From Cryptomeria japonica (lineage: Eukaryota > Streptophyta > Pinopsida > Cupressales > Cupressaceae), in the NCBI RefSeq assembly GCF_030272615.1, contig NC_081410.1:572395241-572459240 (forward strand): 64,000 nucleotides of DNA, read 5' to 3'. A program made the position numbers and the translations under genes. A model generated the notes under the pieces. That model had not been told where the DNA came from. It saw only the letters and a list, made by a program, of their open reading frames with translations, and did no database searches. Below, piece after piece: positions 22,532-35,167 of the stretch. Every line of letters starts with the position of its first letter. Position 1 is the stretch's first letter.

Positions 22532-23934
22532 TAGTTCTTACAGTCATCTTCATTTTAGGGGCTAGATTTGTTACATGTTTCATGCATTTTACTGACATTT
22601 GATCATTCCATCCCATGGGACTTGTTTATTTTGCACACTTTGATTATATATTTCTTTTTGAGCATGGACTTGATGTACATGTGTACACACTGGGACTTGC
22701 TTATTTTGCGTCTACACATGGACTTGTTTATTTTGCATGTGCACTTTGATTATATTTCATGTTGACCACATGTGGACTTTTTGAACATCACACATCTAGA
22801 CTTGATATACATATATGTAGTGCATGTACATGTGATATATATAGATTTATATATTTTATGTTCGAGTGATCACTTCTCTAGTACACATACATACATGTGT
22901 TTCATGGACATTATATTTATACATATATTTATTTATTTATAATCATCTCGAGCTATGTAAATTTCATTTATTTTTAATCTAAATCTATATACATGTGTAT
23001 GTGTATGTACATGATACTAAAACTAAATAAATAGATTAAAAATAAATGAAGCAAGTGCAATTGAACACATATACACATGAGCAATTGATATTTATAAAAA
23101 TAGCACACTTGTACACATGTACATATATATACATTAAAAATAAAACACTTGCAATTTTGATAGTTTTCTACATAACACGTCTACACACACAAATGTTGTA
23201 TACATTAAAATTTTAATTCAAAGAAATTGATAATTTCTAAAATAACCATGTACAAGCACACATATATACATACTAAAAACTTAAATATAAAAAAGTTTAA
23301 TCCAGGTGCATCTCTTGAATGTATAATAATTTAGCTTCATCCACATCTCAAATTAAAAATTTTCAAGATCCACACATCTTAAATCTATATATTAAAGTCT
23401 AACTCAATATTTTGAAATCTAAAGTATTATATAAGTTTGATCCAAGCTAAGACATTAAAGTAGTTTCAAAAGCGATCTAGATAAATTAGATGTCCACAAT
23501 TAAAACCCTGGTTACAAGATGTACCTACATGCACACAAAAAAAAATTAATCAAAACTTAATTAGAAATAAACTAGGTCAAATTTAATTAAAAATACAAAA
23601 ATAAATTAACTAAGTCAAATTTAACCAAAAAAAATGATGCATACATACCAATTAGGACATGGCTTAAAAGGGGAAATTAATTAAGCAATTGAACAATTTT
23701 TATCATTGAAAAACATCAAATATAGAAATTAAAACTAAACATTTAACAAAAAAAAGGATGCTTACCAATTCATTGGAAATCTTGATTTAATTCTAAATAT
23801 TCATGAACTCGTTTCACATGCCACCAACAACAAAAAACTACTTTAAAGCAAACCTACAACAACATAAAATAGTTAGATATATATTATATATAGGATTTAA
23901 ATCTAGGGGGGCGAATTTAAGTTAAAGCTACCTA
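22532..23934. other. AT-rich non-coding body of Z
   Basis: Rich in ACATGTACATATA-type words and A/T runs. No ORF or structured repeat was recognised, and nothing in it resembles a gene. Confidence 0.5.
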
Positions 23935-24450
23935 GACATGTGGCTTAAGGGGAAATCAACTAATTAGGACATAAGGCTTAAAAGAGGATCATTTGAAGTA
24001 AATTATAGGACATGGCTTAAGGGGAAATTAATTGATTAGGACATGGCTCAGCTTAAGGGGATGGGTGTACAATTGGGACATGTGGATTAAGGGGATCAAA
24101 CTAGAAATAAGACATGTTACCTAAAAGAGGATCATTTGAAGTAAATTATAGGACATGGCTTAAGGGGAAATTAATTTATTAGGACATGACTTGGCTTAAG
24201 GGGATGGGTGTACAATTGGGACATGTGGCTTAAGGGGATCAGACTAGAAATAGGACATGTTGCTTAAAAGAGGATAATTTGAAGTAAATTATAGGACATG
24301 GCTTAAGGGGAAATTAATTGATTACTAGGACATGACTCGGCTTAAGGGGATGGGTGTACAATTGGGACATGTGGCTTAAGGGGATCAAACTAGAAATAAG
24401 ACATGTTGCTTAAAATAGGATCACTTGAAGTAAATTATAGGACCTATATA
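23935..24450 (+). repeat. Tandem repeat of ~145 bp, GTGGCTTAAGGGG type
   Basis: About 3.3 copies of a unit containing GGATCATTTGAAGTAAATTA, ACATGGCTTAAGGGGAAATT, GGGATGGGTGTACAATTGGG and ACTAGAAATAAGACATGTT. Unit starts are near 23994, 24128, 24271 and 24418. The core GTGGCTTAAGGGGAT is the reverse complement of the CCCCTTAAGCCAC motif at 19380-20360, so the two arrays flank the Z second gene in inverted orientation. Confidence 0.8.
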
Positions 24451-24572
24451 TATCAAACAATAATATTTAAACCATCTACATGATCAAATGGTATGTAATA
24501 AAAAGAAATTATATATGTACAATATATACATACATACATTTAACATGTATACATACCTCTTTATTTAAATAC

Positions 24573-27500
24573 TTATTCCATTGTACCATCTGCGCTCTCT
24601 CTTTTTTCCAAAGCATCTATAATTGTCTCGTGATCTTCCATAGAAATTGTGCACAACTTTTTATTACTAGGTCTGCCATGATATCTCACTAGTTGTATAT
24701 TTGTTGCAACAATCAAATGTGAGTAGTGTATTATCTTCTTATGTGTTTCATAATATTCAAAAGTAGGCAAACCATTCTTCCTTGTCAAATATTTCCTTAG
24801 ACAAGTTCCAACAACAACCACTGAACCAGTGGGATAATGAAAACCGTCATCATCTTCTCGAGGATTAACTAGTTTGTGTTTAGTCTCAACACATCGAGCC
24901 AACCAATATTCTATTTCCTCTCCATTGTCCTCAGGTGCAACAATGGCATACACATGTTCTAGACAAACAAAAAATTAATAAATTATCACAATTTAGAATA
25001 AAAAATACCATTTTTAATTTACACTAAATATAAAAAAGTTTGAAACTAATTTTATTAAATGGCCAACAAAACAATAAAAAATGATTACCTTTTTGTACAA
25101 GGTCTGAAACACAATCATAATCATTTGATGCAAATAGTTCATCATTATCTTCAATTGTGTTAATCTGATCTTGTGCTTGAGTAGGAGTCAATGATCTTTG
25201 ATTCCAATCTTCAACTCACTCAGTACTCTCACATACATCAAAATCACCTGAAATACAAAACTGACAAAAACATGCAAGTTCCCTTATCCATATAGTCCAC
25301 ATGCTTGCATTTGAACTCTTAAATGAATGCCATTTTGCCGATCAACTAATTGTCTCACAATCAAGTTTTGGTACAATGTTTTCCTTCAACTAACCAAAAG
25401 AATCATTGAATTGTAGAGTTCACAGTTGATCCAGTAGATAAGGTTGTGTTGCACCAATCTACAATTGCACGTGCATCTTTAAATTTTACATTATCTTCAA
25501 ATTTTAATTACTCTCCAGCAAGAATTCTTTTAACACATGCACCAGCTCCATCATGTTCTCCTTTACCATGTCCATCTTCAAAAAAACTCCATATATGTTG
25601 GATATTGTATTCCTTGTGAGCTATGCTTAACCAATAAAACATTTGAGCATTCTTGAATTGTCCAGTACAATTGTCTACCATATAAGATGTTCTGTCATCT
25701 GGATTCCTCTTTCTCTTATATTTCTATAAAACATGCTGAAACAATATTGAACAAACTCTGACGAGTGCATCCTATTATCTCTCACATAGAAATGATACTC
25801 CCTTAGGATTTTTCTATCATCATCTGTGCTATCATCTACGTGTCTATAAACAATATGAACAAAAATAGCAACTTGAGTGGAATTATAATATTGAGATTGA
25901 ATTTCCTCTTGTGGCTTAAGAGTATAATTTTCTGCAAAGTCCACCACTGATAGTATACCTCCAACTGGAAATGTATTTCTACATGTGCGAAATTGAGAAT
26001 CAAGCCATCTAGCATGTTGAGAGTATGTCACATATTTTGGTACAATCTTACTTTTAAATTCTGATATGAATGCATGTACACTAACCTTCTCTGTGATTAA
26101 ATCGACACGCTTTCCTATTTTCCCATCCTTTAAGGGATACTCAACATTCTTAAATCTTCTAATATCCACTAGTTGTTGTCCAAAATCAGTTTCACTACTC
26201 TCATGCATACATTCTACTAGTGATGAAAAATTGCCACAACTAGAAAATTGTCTAGAGATACATGAATGTAAGTAAAATAATTGCCCATCAGTTCTTTGAC
26301 AAAATAAACTTGGTACAAATTATTTGATTGATTCAGGTGGCATATCAATACCATATTCCTGGATAAGCATGTTACTATGAAAAAAACAACATATATATCA
26401 AAAAACATCATAATAGTAATGAAATTGCATGTGCATTTTACAACAACAAGAGACTCTTTGCTTGTTAATTTTCACATACTAGGGCTTGCATTTTTCAAAT
26501 GATCTTTGACTTATAGTAATATTTCTAGGTAACAAAACTTCATCCAATTTTTTTTATAAAATTTAGTTTGAGTTGTGTCTAATAGGTGTTTTGGATGAGG
26601 GTCATGAATTTTACACCCCACTCTCAACTTTAGAACATCTCTAGAATTAGATGACACCCTTGTGTTATCATTGCAAAACTTTTCAACCAAAGATTTCAGT
26701 TCAATATTCAATTTCATATCTGACCTAAAAATTCTACCACTAAAACTCCAACTTTGGTTGATTGGATCACTTTCAATACTTTCTCTTCTTTTAGCTGCTC
26801 TAACCAATGTTTTAGGATGCATCTTTAAAATTCCACTAATGTTTCTTACCATCCTTTTATTCAAGGTTTCTTTATTCACTATGGCAGTTGTTATAGCTCG
26901 CCAGCTGCATTCTTATCTTTAGATCAACTCATTTTACCAATAGATTCAATGGCACTTGCAACAGTAGACATAGCATGCTTAACGGATTCATCTTTTTTTT
27001 ATGGTTTCACATAGATGCCTATTGTTTTCATCACTTTTCTCATTTTCCACATTCTCATCAATTGCATCATAAGTTGACATTGAATTTCAAGTTTTTTTTG
27101 ATAAAAAAGTTCTTTTTATATTCTATTGGCATATGTTCTTATCTATCTCCAAGAAATCTTACTAGGAAGATTATCCAGAACATTTTTTTCAATTTTTATA
27201 AAAAAGTCCTTGATCTTCAACAATTGGAGGATTTTCATTTTCACCATGTTCAAAAGGATTTTCAGTTTCAACATTCAAAAGAATTTCATCTTTACCAACA
27301 TGAAGGTTTTCATTTTCATGGATAATTCTGTCAATATTAACATTGGTATATCTAGCTTCTAATAAATCATCAATATGAATATCACCCATAATCACATTAT
27401 CCATGTCTTGCAGAGAAGGATTTGAATATGTACCTGGATAATTTGAAGATGTACCTAGATTTGAGGATGTTGCATTTGGAATATTCTTCATAATTGTTTC

Positions 27501-27737
27501 ATTCACATCATCATCATCCATAATTGCATCATCTACATCCATTTGATCCCCCAAGGCATCATCTTGAATGTTTGTCTCTTCCATTGTTGTGGATCCAAAA
27601 GCATCAGGATTATTCATTTGTCGAATCGTCATTCTTCTATCCCTTTGGCGTTTGGCCTCCTTCACTCATTCTTCTTGAATTTCCTTGACCATCAATTTCC
27701 TCCTTTGTTTCTTCTTCTGATGTTGTTTAGACCCCAT
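24573..27737 (-). pseudogene. Degenerate DDE-type transposase of Z
   Basis: Minus-strand gene starting near ATG 27737 (MGSKQHQKKKQRR, basic, then acidic low complexity to 27189). Next are KMHPKTLVRAAKRR (about 26820), a Cys/His stretch near 26440 (RVSCCCKMHMQF), LFCQRTDGQLFYLHSC (about 26290), then FPVGGILSVVDFAENY (first acidic residue, about 25940). After these come VDNCTGQFKNAQMFYW (about 25670), EDGHGKGEHDGAGACVKR (about 25570), a cysteine-rich RELACFCQFC (about 25270) and a C-terminal YWLARC domain (24573-24953). The last is joined across a probable intron at about 24961-25088. This order of D, DN..GQFK and HGKG..DG motifs is one I associate with a transposase-like family best known from animal genomes. 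A one-base frameshift lies near 25727, and stops occur near 25515, 26320-26510 and 26900-27190, so it is not functional here. Confidence 0.7.
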
Positions 27738-27929
27738 GACTAAAAACTTATGCAATAAATACCACCTTCAAAAAATGGATCTAAAATTGCAACAAAAGAG
27801 CATCCAAAGGATAACTAAATCATAATATATCATGTAAAAACTCATAGATTTCAAGACATGTTTTATTATGTTAAATGATCATATATTTATATAATTTGGA
27901 GAAAAAAAAATTAATGGAAAAAAAAATGG

Positions 27930-28165
27930 GATCCTGTTTGGTTTTTGTTTTTTAAATAATTTGCAATATAGGAGGGGATCCCGTTTTCAACATAAGATCC
28001 CATTCTCAACACGAGATCTCGTTTGTAAAAAGATTTTTGGGGGGCCCACTTGTAGTTCGGAATTAGGCTTGGTAAATGGTTCGGAAAGTCAAACCCAAGG
28101 CTCAGAACTGGTTTGACTTGCAACTTCAAGCCCAAATCAAGCTTCATACAAAAAAATGATTTCAA
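27930..28165. repeat. Right subterminal repeats of Z
   Basis: GGGATCCTGTTT, GGGATCCCGTTTTCAACAT, GATCCCATTCTCAACACGAG and GATCTCGTTT occur in sequence. In reverse complement they align with GTTGAAAACGAAATGGGATC-type repeats at 4090-4180 and with the GGGCCC segment near 4070, giving subterminal inverted symmetry. Confidence 0.65.
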
Positions 28166-28885
28166 AAATATATCTTAACACCTAATTTTCAGAATTTTTT
28201 TAAACAACAAAAACCCATTATAGTACACACTGTCTAGATTCAAAATATATAATTTTTTAAGAGAATGGATCAATATTTTTAATTTTAAAATAATTTCTAA
28301 TGAAAGAGATCCATAAACTTGAAATAACATGGTTTTTTTAAATTTTAATAACTTTTTTGTCTTTAAGTTTTTTGAAAAATAAATTATATGACATCAAACT
28401 ACAGAAAAATCTATACGGTTTAAAAAAAATATTAAAAAATATTAAGTTTAAGTCAAATTATGCTTGTCGTACATGCAGATTTTTCAAAACAGTTATTATG
28501 CCCAATTAAAAAATAACAAAAACAAAATATATAGAAAAAAATTACAAAAAAATATCCTCATCAAAGGTGAGTGAGTTATAGATCTTTTCCCAAAAGGATA
28601 AATAAAAATACTTTCATTTAGGTCAAATTATGCTTACCGTACATGAGCATGGTATGGTTCTAAAAAGTGACTTTTAAACTATAGGTTTTACTAATGCCTA
28701 TTCAAACTTCCTTTTTAAGATCTGGGTATTAAAAAAAATTACATATTTGGAAAGTAGACTTTGAGCACTACATTTTCTATTACTGAATTTTTTCAAGAAT
28801 CATCCTTTAAGTGCCTCAAATATTTAGGTCCAACAAGATGAAATTGAAAAAAAATGGAAAAAACTTCCACTTTTTGGCCAAAAAA
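28166..28885. other. AT-rich right end of Z
   Basis: No gene was recognised. A direct repeat of GTCAAATTATGCTT(G/A)(T/C)CGTACATG occurs at about 28452-28477 and 28621-28646. It lacks a counterpart inside the left TIR, so the two ends of Z are asymmetric here. Confidence 0.5.
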
Positions 28886-28910
28886 TGGACACAACTTCTT
28901 GCACTTACCC
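28886..28910 (-). repeat. Right terminal inverted repeat of Z
   Basis: Exact reverse complement of 3925-3949; followed by ATAT (28911-28914), the candidate target duplication. Confidence 0.9.
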
Positions 28911-29823
28911 ATATGCCCAATCTTGTTACATGCATAACAAGTTACATTATTCCTCTAAATAAATTTTCCATATCCTTGACCAGTTTGTGTTCTGCATTGA
29001 TTAGATAAATGTCCAAATCTACCACAAACATAGCATTTCACATTCATTCTACAATTTTTCGAGTTATGACCAACTTTATTGCATTTGGAACATTGATCGG
29101 TGGGCAAATTTGTATTCAGATTATTTCTTAATATGCACTGATTTTCTCTATGACCAAATTTGTTTCAAGTAAAACATTTCCCATTAAATTTATAAGCATT
29201 AGGTTGTCTCATCGATTTACTATGATCTTGATTATTTGCAGTCCCAGAACTTTCTCCATGTTCAAATCCAAGTCCAATTGTATCTCCATCAAGTTTTTGT
29301 CTTTTCAGAATGTCATCAAGCCTTTCTGAACTTTTCTTGAATTTGTCTTGTTTTCATTTGCAGTGATCAACTCATTTTCCAGAATGCCAACTTGTCCCCT
29401 AAGCTCCTCTTGATCATGTTGCATGTGAATCAGATTTGTCTTTAGCATATCATTTTCATGACAAAGTCTCATATTTTCATTACCTCCATCATTAAGTATC
29501 CTAGTCAAGTTTTCTTCATTCTTCTTCCTGTCTTCAATATCCTTACATATCCTCATGGTTAAATCTTGTATTTCATTCCTCATGTAATCGTTCTCTTGCC
29601 TCAACTTCTCTGCAATATCTCTAAGAGTTTCCAATTCATCATCATGTTTGTGCATTTGTTCATGAAGTTCCTTTCTCTTGTTTTGTGCTATAAGCAAATT
29701 CTCCTAGGGTCCTTTAATGAATTCCTGGGTAGTCCTTAGATCATCTTCAATTTTAGTATTCTTTAATTTTTCTGCATCAAAATCTTCAAGAGCTCCTTCC
29801 AACTATTTTCTCAAACTCTCCAT
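28911..29823 (-). pseudogene. Family A ORF1, copy A1, N-terminal part
   Basis: Starts at minus-strand ATG 29823 and encodes the coiled coil (KRKELHEQMHKHDDELETL, EDRKKNEENLTRILNDGG) and knuckles 1 to 4. Knuckle 1 is damaged (its second cysteine codon reads TGA); knuckles 2 and 3 (CSKCNKVGH..., CYVCGRFGHLSNQC) look sound; knuckle 4 is cut after IGHM by the Z insertion and continues at 3924. There are additional stops and frame breaks (about 29304 and 29700). The leader up to 29864 retains the AAGCCTAACAACTTGAGGAA segment that follows the primer-binding site in other copies, where element Y is inserted. Confidence 0.82.
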
Positions 29824-29864
29824 TGGTACCGATTTCATAATCTTCCTCAAGTTGTTAGGCTTTT

Positions 29865-32029
29865 TTTTAGACACAATGCACCACTGAGAGGGGGAAGGGG
29901 TGAATCAGTGGTTCTCAAACCTCTTTCCCTTTTTCAATCCTATGTGAACATACCAATTGATATATTTAACTCAATGCAGACTTACCGGTTATGGAGGAGA
30001 CTAACTTAAATGCAAACACACTCACAAAGGGACATCACATAATACCAGCATATACGACAAAAACCCAAGATGGGAAAAACCTCGATGAGCAATGTTGTTG
30101 GAGTCTATTGCTCCAATCCAGCCTCACAATGAAAACATAGTTACAAAGTTTAGGGCACCAACCCTTACCTAATTTATGGGCTGCAACCCAAAGGAGAACC
30201 AACCTCTACCTGATTTATGGGCTACAACCTAAAGGAGCACCAACCCCTGACTTTAGGATACCAACCCAAGGAGCTACAACCCCTGCACCGAGCTACAACT
30301 CAGTGTTCACAAAATAAAACATCAAATACAAGGTAGTAATCTAGTTACAAGTGAATCTTGTAACAACAAAATACAATCTTCCCTGTCGGTAAGGTGTCTC
30401 CTCTACCTTACTAGATCTCTGCACACTCTAACTGAATCTTCACCAACTCAGTCACTATCCTGCTGGTTCTTCTCTTCTTACTCACTACTCTCTCTCCTCA
30501 CTACTACTACTTACCATTTCACCTTTCTCTTTGCTGATTCTTTCTTCCTTCAGCACTTTGCTGCTCTCCACCGATACTATACTTTGTTTGTTCTATGCCT
30601 TCCTACTTTGCAGCTTCCTTCACCTTTCCTCTCCGAGTATGGACACTATCGGTTCTTCTCTTCTACCAATTGAACACTTCAACCTGATTCTCCCTCACTC
30701 TTACTCTCTTCTAAGATATTTGTTGAGCACTTGGCTATTTTGCTCTTACATACAGAGGTAACACTTAGTCACTTGGCAACTACATAATATTCTTCCCATC
30801 AACAGCATGACCTATCTCTTAGGCTCACATATTTATAACCCAGACTTCCCACCAAAAACCAATTCAAACTTTGCACCTTTGGGCTTTTCTCCACTGATCA
30901 TGAGACACACTGAATCCAATCAAATCTAATTGGATCACAACTTAGATATGTCTATCTATACACATCCACCATTTACATGCCTTCTAGAACATGCCTCCCT
31001 TCTTCAGCAACCTACAACCATTCTATCAGTTTTTCTCAGATAATCGCCATAAATTGCCTAGTTGTCTCCTTTGCTTACTTCTATCCGCACAACCAATCTG
31101 TCTTGGATCTCAAGCCATGCAACTCTTTAACTCTACCTCAATCTTTGTAGTCAATATTAATGTCCGACCAATCACAACTACCTCACCGACCTTACTTCAT
31201 CTACCTGTGCATGTTTCATCTGCCGCTTCATGCACGTTTGCCATTTCATTCTTATGTGGCATCAATGTCGATATCCACCTCATCACACTATTCTATCGGT
31301 TCATGCCTAGTCACTGAAAACCCACATAACTAGTTTCATTTACTGGTAAGAAAACCATAGTAGCTTATGACACCTTCCCATTTGTCCTTCTTGTCATGAC
31401 CTTTCTTGATCTGCCAGTGTAACCCTCAAACCGGTCTTCAGACATGTCAATCCAATACACACACATTCTCATCAGGTAGGAGTCTTTTGCACCTGCACCT
31501 TATCAATATTACCGATGGGCTTTTATAACGGTTACCACTCTTGATGGCATCATGTCATCAACATTCAACGAGCTCCATCTTTATCAAGTGAGAACCTTAT
31601 CTTCCTTGTCTCTTCTCTGATGTTTCACCGGTTGACATAACATGTCAACTATCACCAATGCAGATTTTGGTATCCCATGTATATTTCTACAGACTCTCCA
31701 TGATTCTTCTTCATTAACCTGATTCTACTCGCATCTGGTTTGTCAAGATGACAAACACATCATCTCAACTCCTCATTCATCCTTCACTGTTCTAGTGGCA
31801 CACCTAGCATGTGCAGTGTGTATATTTGATCTCATACTCCTACTTCTCCTCTGGTGTACCAAGTAGTATTCTGCCACTTCAACACGACCAATGCTCATCA
31901 TGTAATCTCTTCACCTCAGTTGTATGCACCATCATATCGACAACTTCTTGTCCACTAGTTGACATCAATGTCAGTGATACCGGTAACATCCTATACCAGT
32001 TGACATCAATGACAATCACAATGCCAACA
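29865..32029 (-). repeat. Y 3' LTR (2165 bp)
   Basis: On the plus strand it begins TTTTAGACACAATGCAC (the other copy has TGTTAGACACAATGCAC) and ends AATGCCAACA. An internal imperfect tandem repeat of about 45 bp (ACCAACCC...ACCTRATTTATGGGCTACAACC) lies at 30147-30300. Open frames here (for example 30531-30761 and 30991-31317) do not resemble proteins and recur only because the LTR is duplicated. Confidence 0.85.
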
Positions 32030-33275
32030 ATCTCCCTGTTTGGCATTGATGTCAACACATGTAGTATCTGGTATACTATAGTAACTTTCTCCTCATTTGA
32101 TAGCAATGGCAGAGGGCACTATCAGGATAACATTCCTCCTTGTATCTACCAAGTACTAACATAAATATTTCTCCCCCTTTTTACTCGGTGCATCTTTCCC
32201 TTTGAAGATTATGCACAACATCATCTCAACTACCAACATTTGAGATGGAAAACTCATGTACCTAACAACCCTTAATAGTACACACTGGTCTCTCTCCTTC
32301 TTTGAGCATCTGCTTGATCTGCTTCTATGTATAGTATATCTGATATCAATTTGAGGATATAGCTCTGAACTCCCCCTAAACCTCAGATCTATGGTCTTCA
32401 TTTCTCATCTACCAAATCCTAAATTGATACTTACCTCAGTACCTGTAACATCCACCAACATAACCACAATGCAGGTCACATATTCAACTTGTTGACTCAT
32501 AAAGATGCATACACATAGGATCATCTATTGGGCCACCATATGTCATTCAAGTCCTTTCCGATGACACCTGAGACATATCCACATCCATCCAAGCTATCTG
32601 AGTTGCTATAATGACCCTTCAACTCATTGACTTGACTTACATAACTTAGCAACACTGATCACCATCTGTGTCGGTAACATGTTGCATATACCAGTCTCTT
32701 GTCTATGTCGGAACACTTTCCTTATTACCTATATTTCCTAGTTCCAATTTCCTCTGCTACCATTCATTTCACCTATAGTAGTAAGCCTTCTTCCATGCAT
32801 AGTTAGGATAACTACACATATTGCTCTCATATTTTCTTCCTCTTATCGGCAACAACTTGTTCATTTCCTTATACATACTCAACTAAGGGGTGAATGATAT
32901 AGTCAATATGTAATTCCCTCTAATTCTTGCATCTCCTTTAAGCCATAGGAGATATCACTTGTGCATTGAATGCACAATTTTGGTTCATGCTCTTATCTTC
33001 CGGCTTCTTCCTCCATGTTTGCTTGAATTCTTTTTTTTCCACATTTACAATCTTCTTCTTCTCCTCCTCATTGATCCTTGCACTTCTGGATTCTCCATTG
33101 TAGCTAGAAGTAGTGCTATATAATCACATAGCATCTATCCCAACCTCATGATTGGAGAACCTTCTAACATATCGGTTAGCTCTTCCTCCTCTGACCAAGC
33201 CATTTGACTGGTTACCGGTATCCTTGAATTCCTTGCATGTGTAGAAACACATTTCATTTTGTTCCATATAGGTCT
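32030..33275 (-). other. Y 3' internal region with polypurine tract, no gene seen
   Basis: On the minus strand the LTR-adjacent tract reads ATCAATGCCAAACAGGGAGA (ending at 32030), a mutated version of the tract in family A and the copia. Further purine blocks occur near 32165-32180 and 32370. No pol homology is visible, so the usual PR-IN-RT-RH segment is missing. Confidence 0.6.
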
Positions 33276-34924
33276 TTACCTCTCATAAGTCCTATAACTT
33301 CCTCTGAGTTGATTAGGACAATTCCACCAGTTTCCATAGGAAGGTGATTTCTTCTTCCTACATTCATAATTTCTATGGCCAAATCCATTGCAGTCATAGC
33401 ATACAACATTTGTATTTCTTCTCTTGTAATCTAACATGCTATTCCTAGGAGGAGAACCCTGTCTATTCCTAGGCCTCATTTTACATTCATCTACCCTATG
33501 ACCAAATCCTTTACATACAAAGCAATAACCAGAGAAAGGTGTCTTATTACTTACAAATTTGTTTTGCCAAACATGAGATGATCTTACCAGTTTGGTCTCT
33601 CCATTTCTCCTTCTCCGGGGATGGGCACTAGGATGTCCTGCTTTGCAGATTTTCCATCAGATCTCTCCTTCTTCCACACTTGACATGATGTGTGTGTAGC
33701 AACATCTCCCTGTCTTCTACTAGTGAAAAACCTTCTAGGTTGCCTTCTCATGTTTTTGCTTCCACTGAAGCTATCTTCTACTATTTTCCCTTTACCGTTC
33801 AAGTCTGCATTATTCCTCCATGCAGCACCAGTTTTCCTCTTCATGTCTTCCCCGATTGAAGTTGGGTCAACCTTCTTTCTTGGAGTATCTTTGACTGTGA
33901 AGGTTTGGCTTTTTCCATTTTCATTTGAGGAGAAAAATTGAATATCTTTATGGGAGGTCTCCTTGCTTGTAGAGAATTAACCGGTAGCACATCCTAACCC
34001 TCTAGTATCCTTGGAATGTTTTTGTTTGCTTAACATTTTGTCCAAGGCCTTAGTACTGCCATCATACCGGATCCTTATCTTGAGCTCATTTTTATATTTC
34101 TCAAGGTTTTTCTTAATGCTCTCCATTTCCTCTTTCAGCTTCAAAAACTCTTTGTCCTTTGTTTCCACTTCTAGTTGGAGATCCTCACATCTTCTCTCCT
34201 TATCATCAAAGACTGATTTCAACTCACCAGTCAATCCTTTTGCCTCTTCAAGTTGAGATGTCAATATGTAGATATTTTTATTTGATTCTTCAAGGCATAT
34301 TCTCAACTGGTTGCATTCATCATGAAATGAGCCTTTGTAATTCTTAAAATCCTTTCTAACACTTTGCAGTTCATCTAGTGCATTTACTAGTTCACTTTCA
34401 AGATCTAATTTGTCTTTATCTTCATCATCACTCCCAAATACATCTTGCCAGTGGGATCTATTAGCCTTGTCACACTCTGATGTGTGTGCATTACTTTCTA
34501 TCTCTGGTGCCATGAAGAGATGAGTTTCCTCTTCAGCAAAACTACAACAACTAGTGGAACTATTGTCAACACTTTCACATGTGTCAATATTGTTGTTCTT
34601 CATGCTTCCACAATCTGATTTAGTAGTGCATGGCTCATTTCCATAAAGCATCTTCAATCTATCCCATAGACTCTTGTTTTTTTTGCATCTGTCCACCTAT
34701 GAGGAGACATCACCAGTGAGCCCATTGAATATAGCCTTCATGGCTTCTTCATTACATAATTGTCTTCTTTCTTCTTTAGTGCTGGTGCGGGGATATACAT
34801 TCCTAGGGAGACCATTTACAAATGCCATCCAGACATCATATCCTAGGGAGGATAGGAAGACTTCCCATCTACAACTCCAAATAGAATAGTTTGAACCATC
34901 AAACATTGGAGCAGGGATTGACAC
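33276..34924 (-). pseudogene. Copia-type Gag of Y (broken)
   Basis: Starts MSIPAPMFDGSNYSIWSCRW at minus ATG 34924, the typical plant copia Gag N-terminus. It continues after one stop (about 34697) with KNKSLWDRLKMLYG, which together with the first part is the UBN2-like capsid region. A long acidic coiled coil follows (33977-34696; ELVNALDELQSVRKDFKNYK, EVETKDKEFLKLKEEMESI), then a basic region and two CCHC knuckles (CFVCKGFGHRVDEC at about 33520, CYDCNGFGHRNYEC at about 33390). Stops at about 33975 and 33583, and near knuckle 1, break it. The architecture is that of an intact Gag for the whole length, so only pol is gone. Confidence 0.8.
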
Positions 34925-34998
34925 TAAACAATATCCATTGTGTCCTTAGGTCGGAATCTACCCAAGCTAGAGAAAGTTCGTCTAGCTGGGAACCTCGC

Positions 34999-35010
34999 TT
35001 TGATACCAAT
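34999..35010 (-). promoter_or_regulatory. Primer-binding site of Y
   Basis: On the minus strand, directly after the LTR end ...GTCTAACA, comes ATTGGTATCAAAGC, one base different from the initiator-Met consensus TGGTATCAGAGC. Confidence 0.75.
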
Positions 35011-35167
35011 TGTTAGACACAATGCACTAGTGAGAGGGGGAGGGGGTGAATCAATGGTTCTCAAACCTCTTTCCCTTTTGCAATCCTATGTGAGCATATC
35101 GGTTGATATATTTCTCTCAATGGAGACTTACCAGTTATGGAGGAGACTAAATTAAATGCAAACACAT
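35011..35167 (-). repeat. Y 5' LTR, first fragment
   Basis: Begins TGTTAGACACAATGCACTAG and matches 29865-30022. It is cut after AAATGCAAACACAT by insertion of A4; the rest is at 62627-64000. Confidence 0.88.

Larger units (their letters stand above)
3925..28910. mobile_element. DNA transposon Z with 25-bp TIRs and DDE-like transposase
   Basis: The outer ends are perfect 25-bp terminal inverted repeats beginning GGGTAAGTGCAAGAAGTTGT. The flanks read ACAATAT on the left and ATATGCCC on the right, and rejoining them restores the A1 zinc-knuckle sequence with a short duplication (ATAT, or a 2-3 bp subset of it). Without the nested A2 insertion (6007-19262) Z is about 11.7 kb. It contains subterminal GGGATCCCGTTT repeats near both ends, internal satellite-like arrays, a plus-strand candidate gene (20.5-22.5 kb) and a minus-strand degenerate transposase (24.5-27.7 kb). 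The superfamily is not certain. A roughly 4-bp TSD would be compatible with Sola-type elements, but I cannot confirm this. Confidence 0.8.

Noticed and set aside
3925-28910. Z as a Helitron or LTR element
   Set aside because: Clear terminal inverted repeats and a DDE-like transposase; no Rep/helicase, LTRs, or AT insertion with 3' hairpin typical of Helitrons.
30531-31317. Plus-strand ORFs in the Y LTR
   Set aside because: Low-complexity serine/leucine-rich frames inside an LTR; the second LTR copy has the same type of frames without conserved starts.
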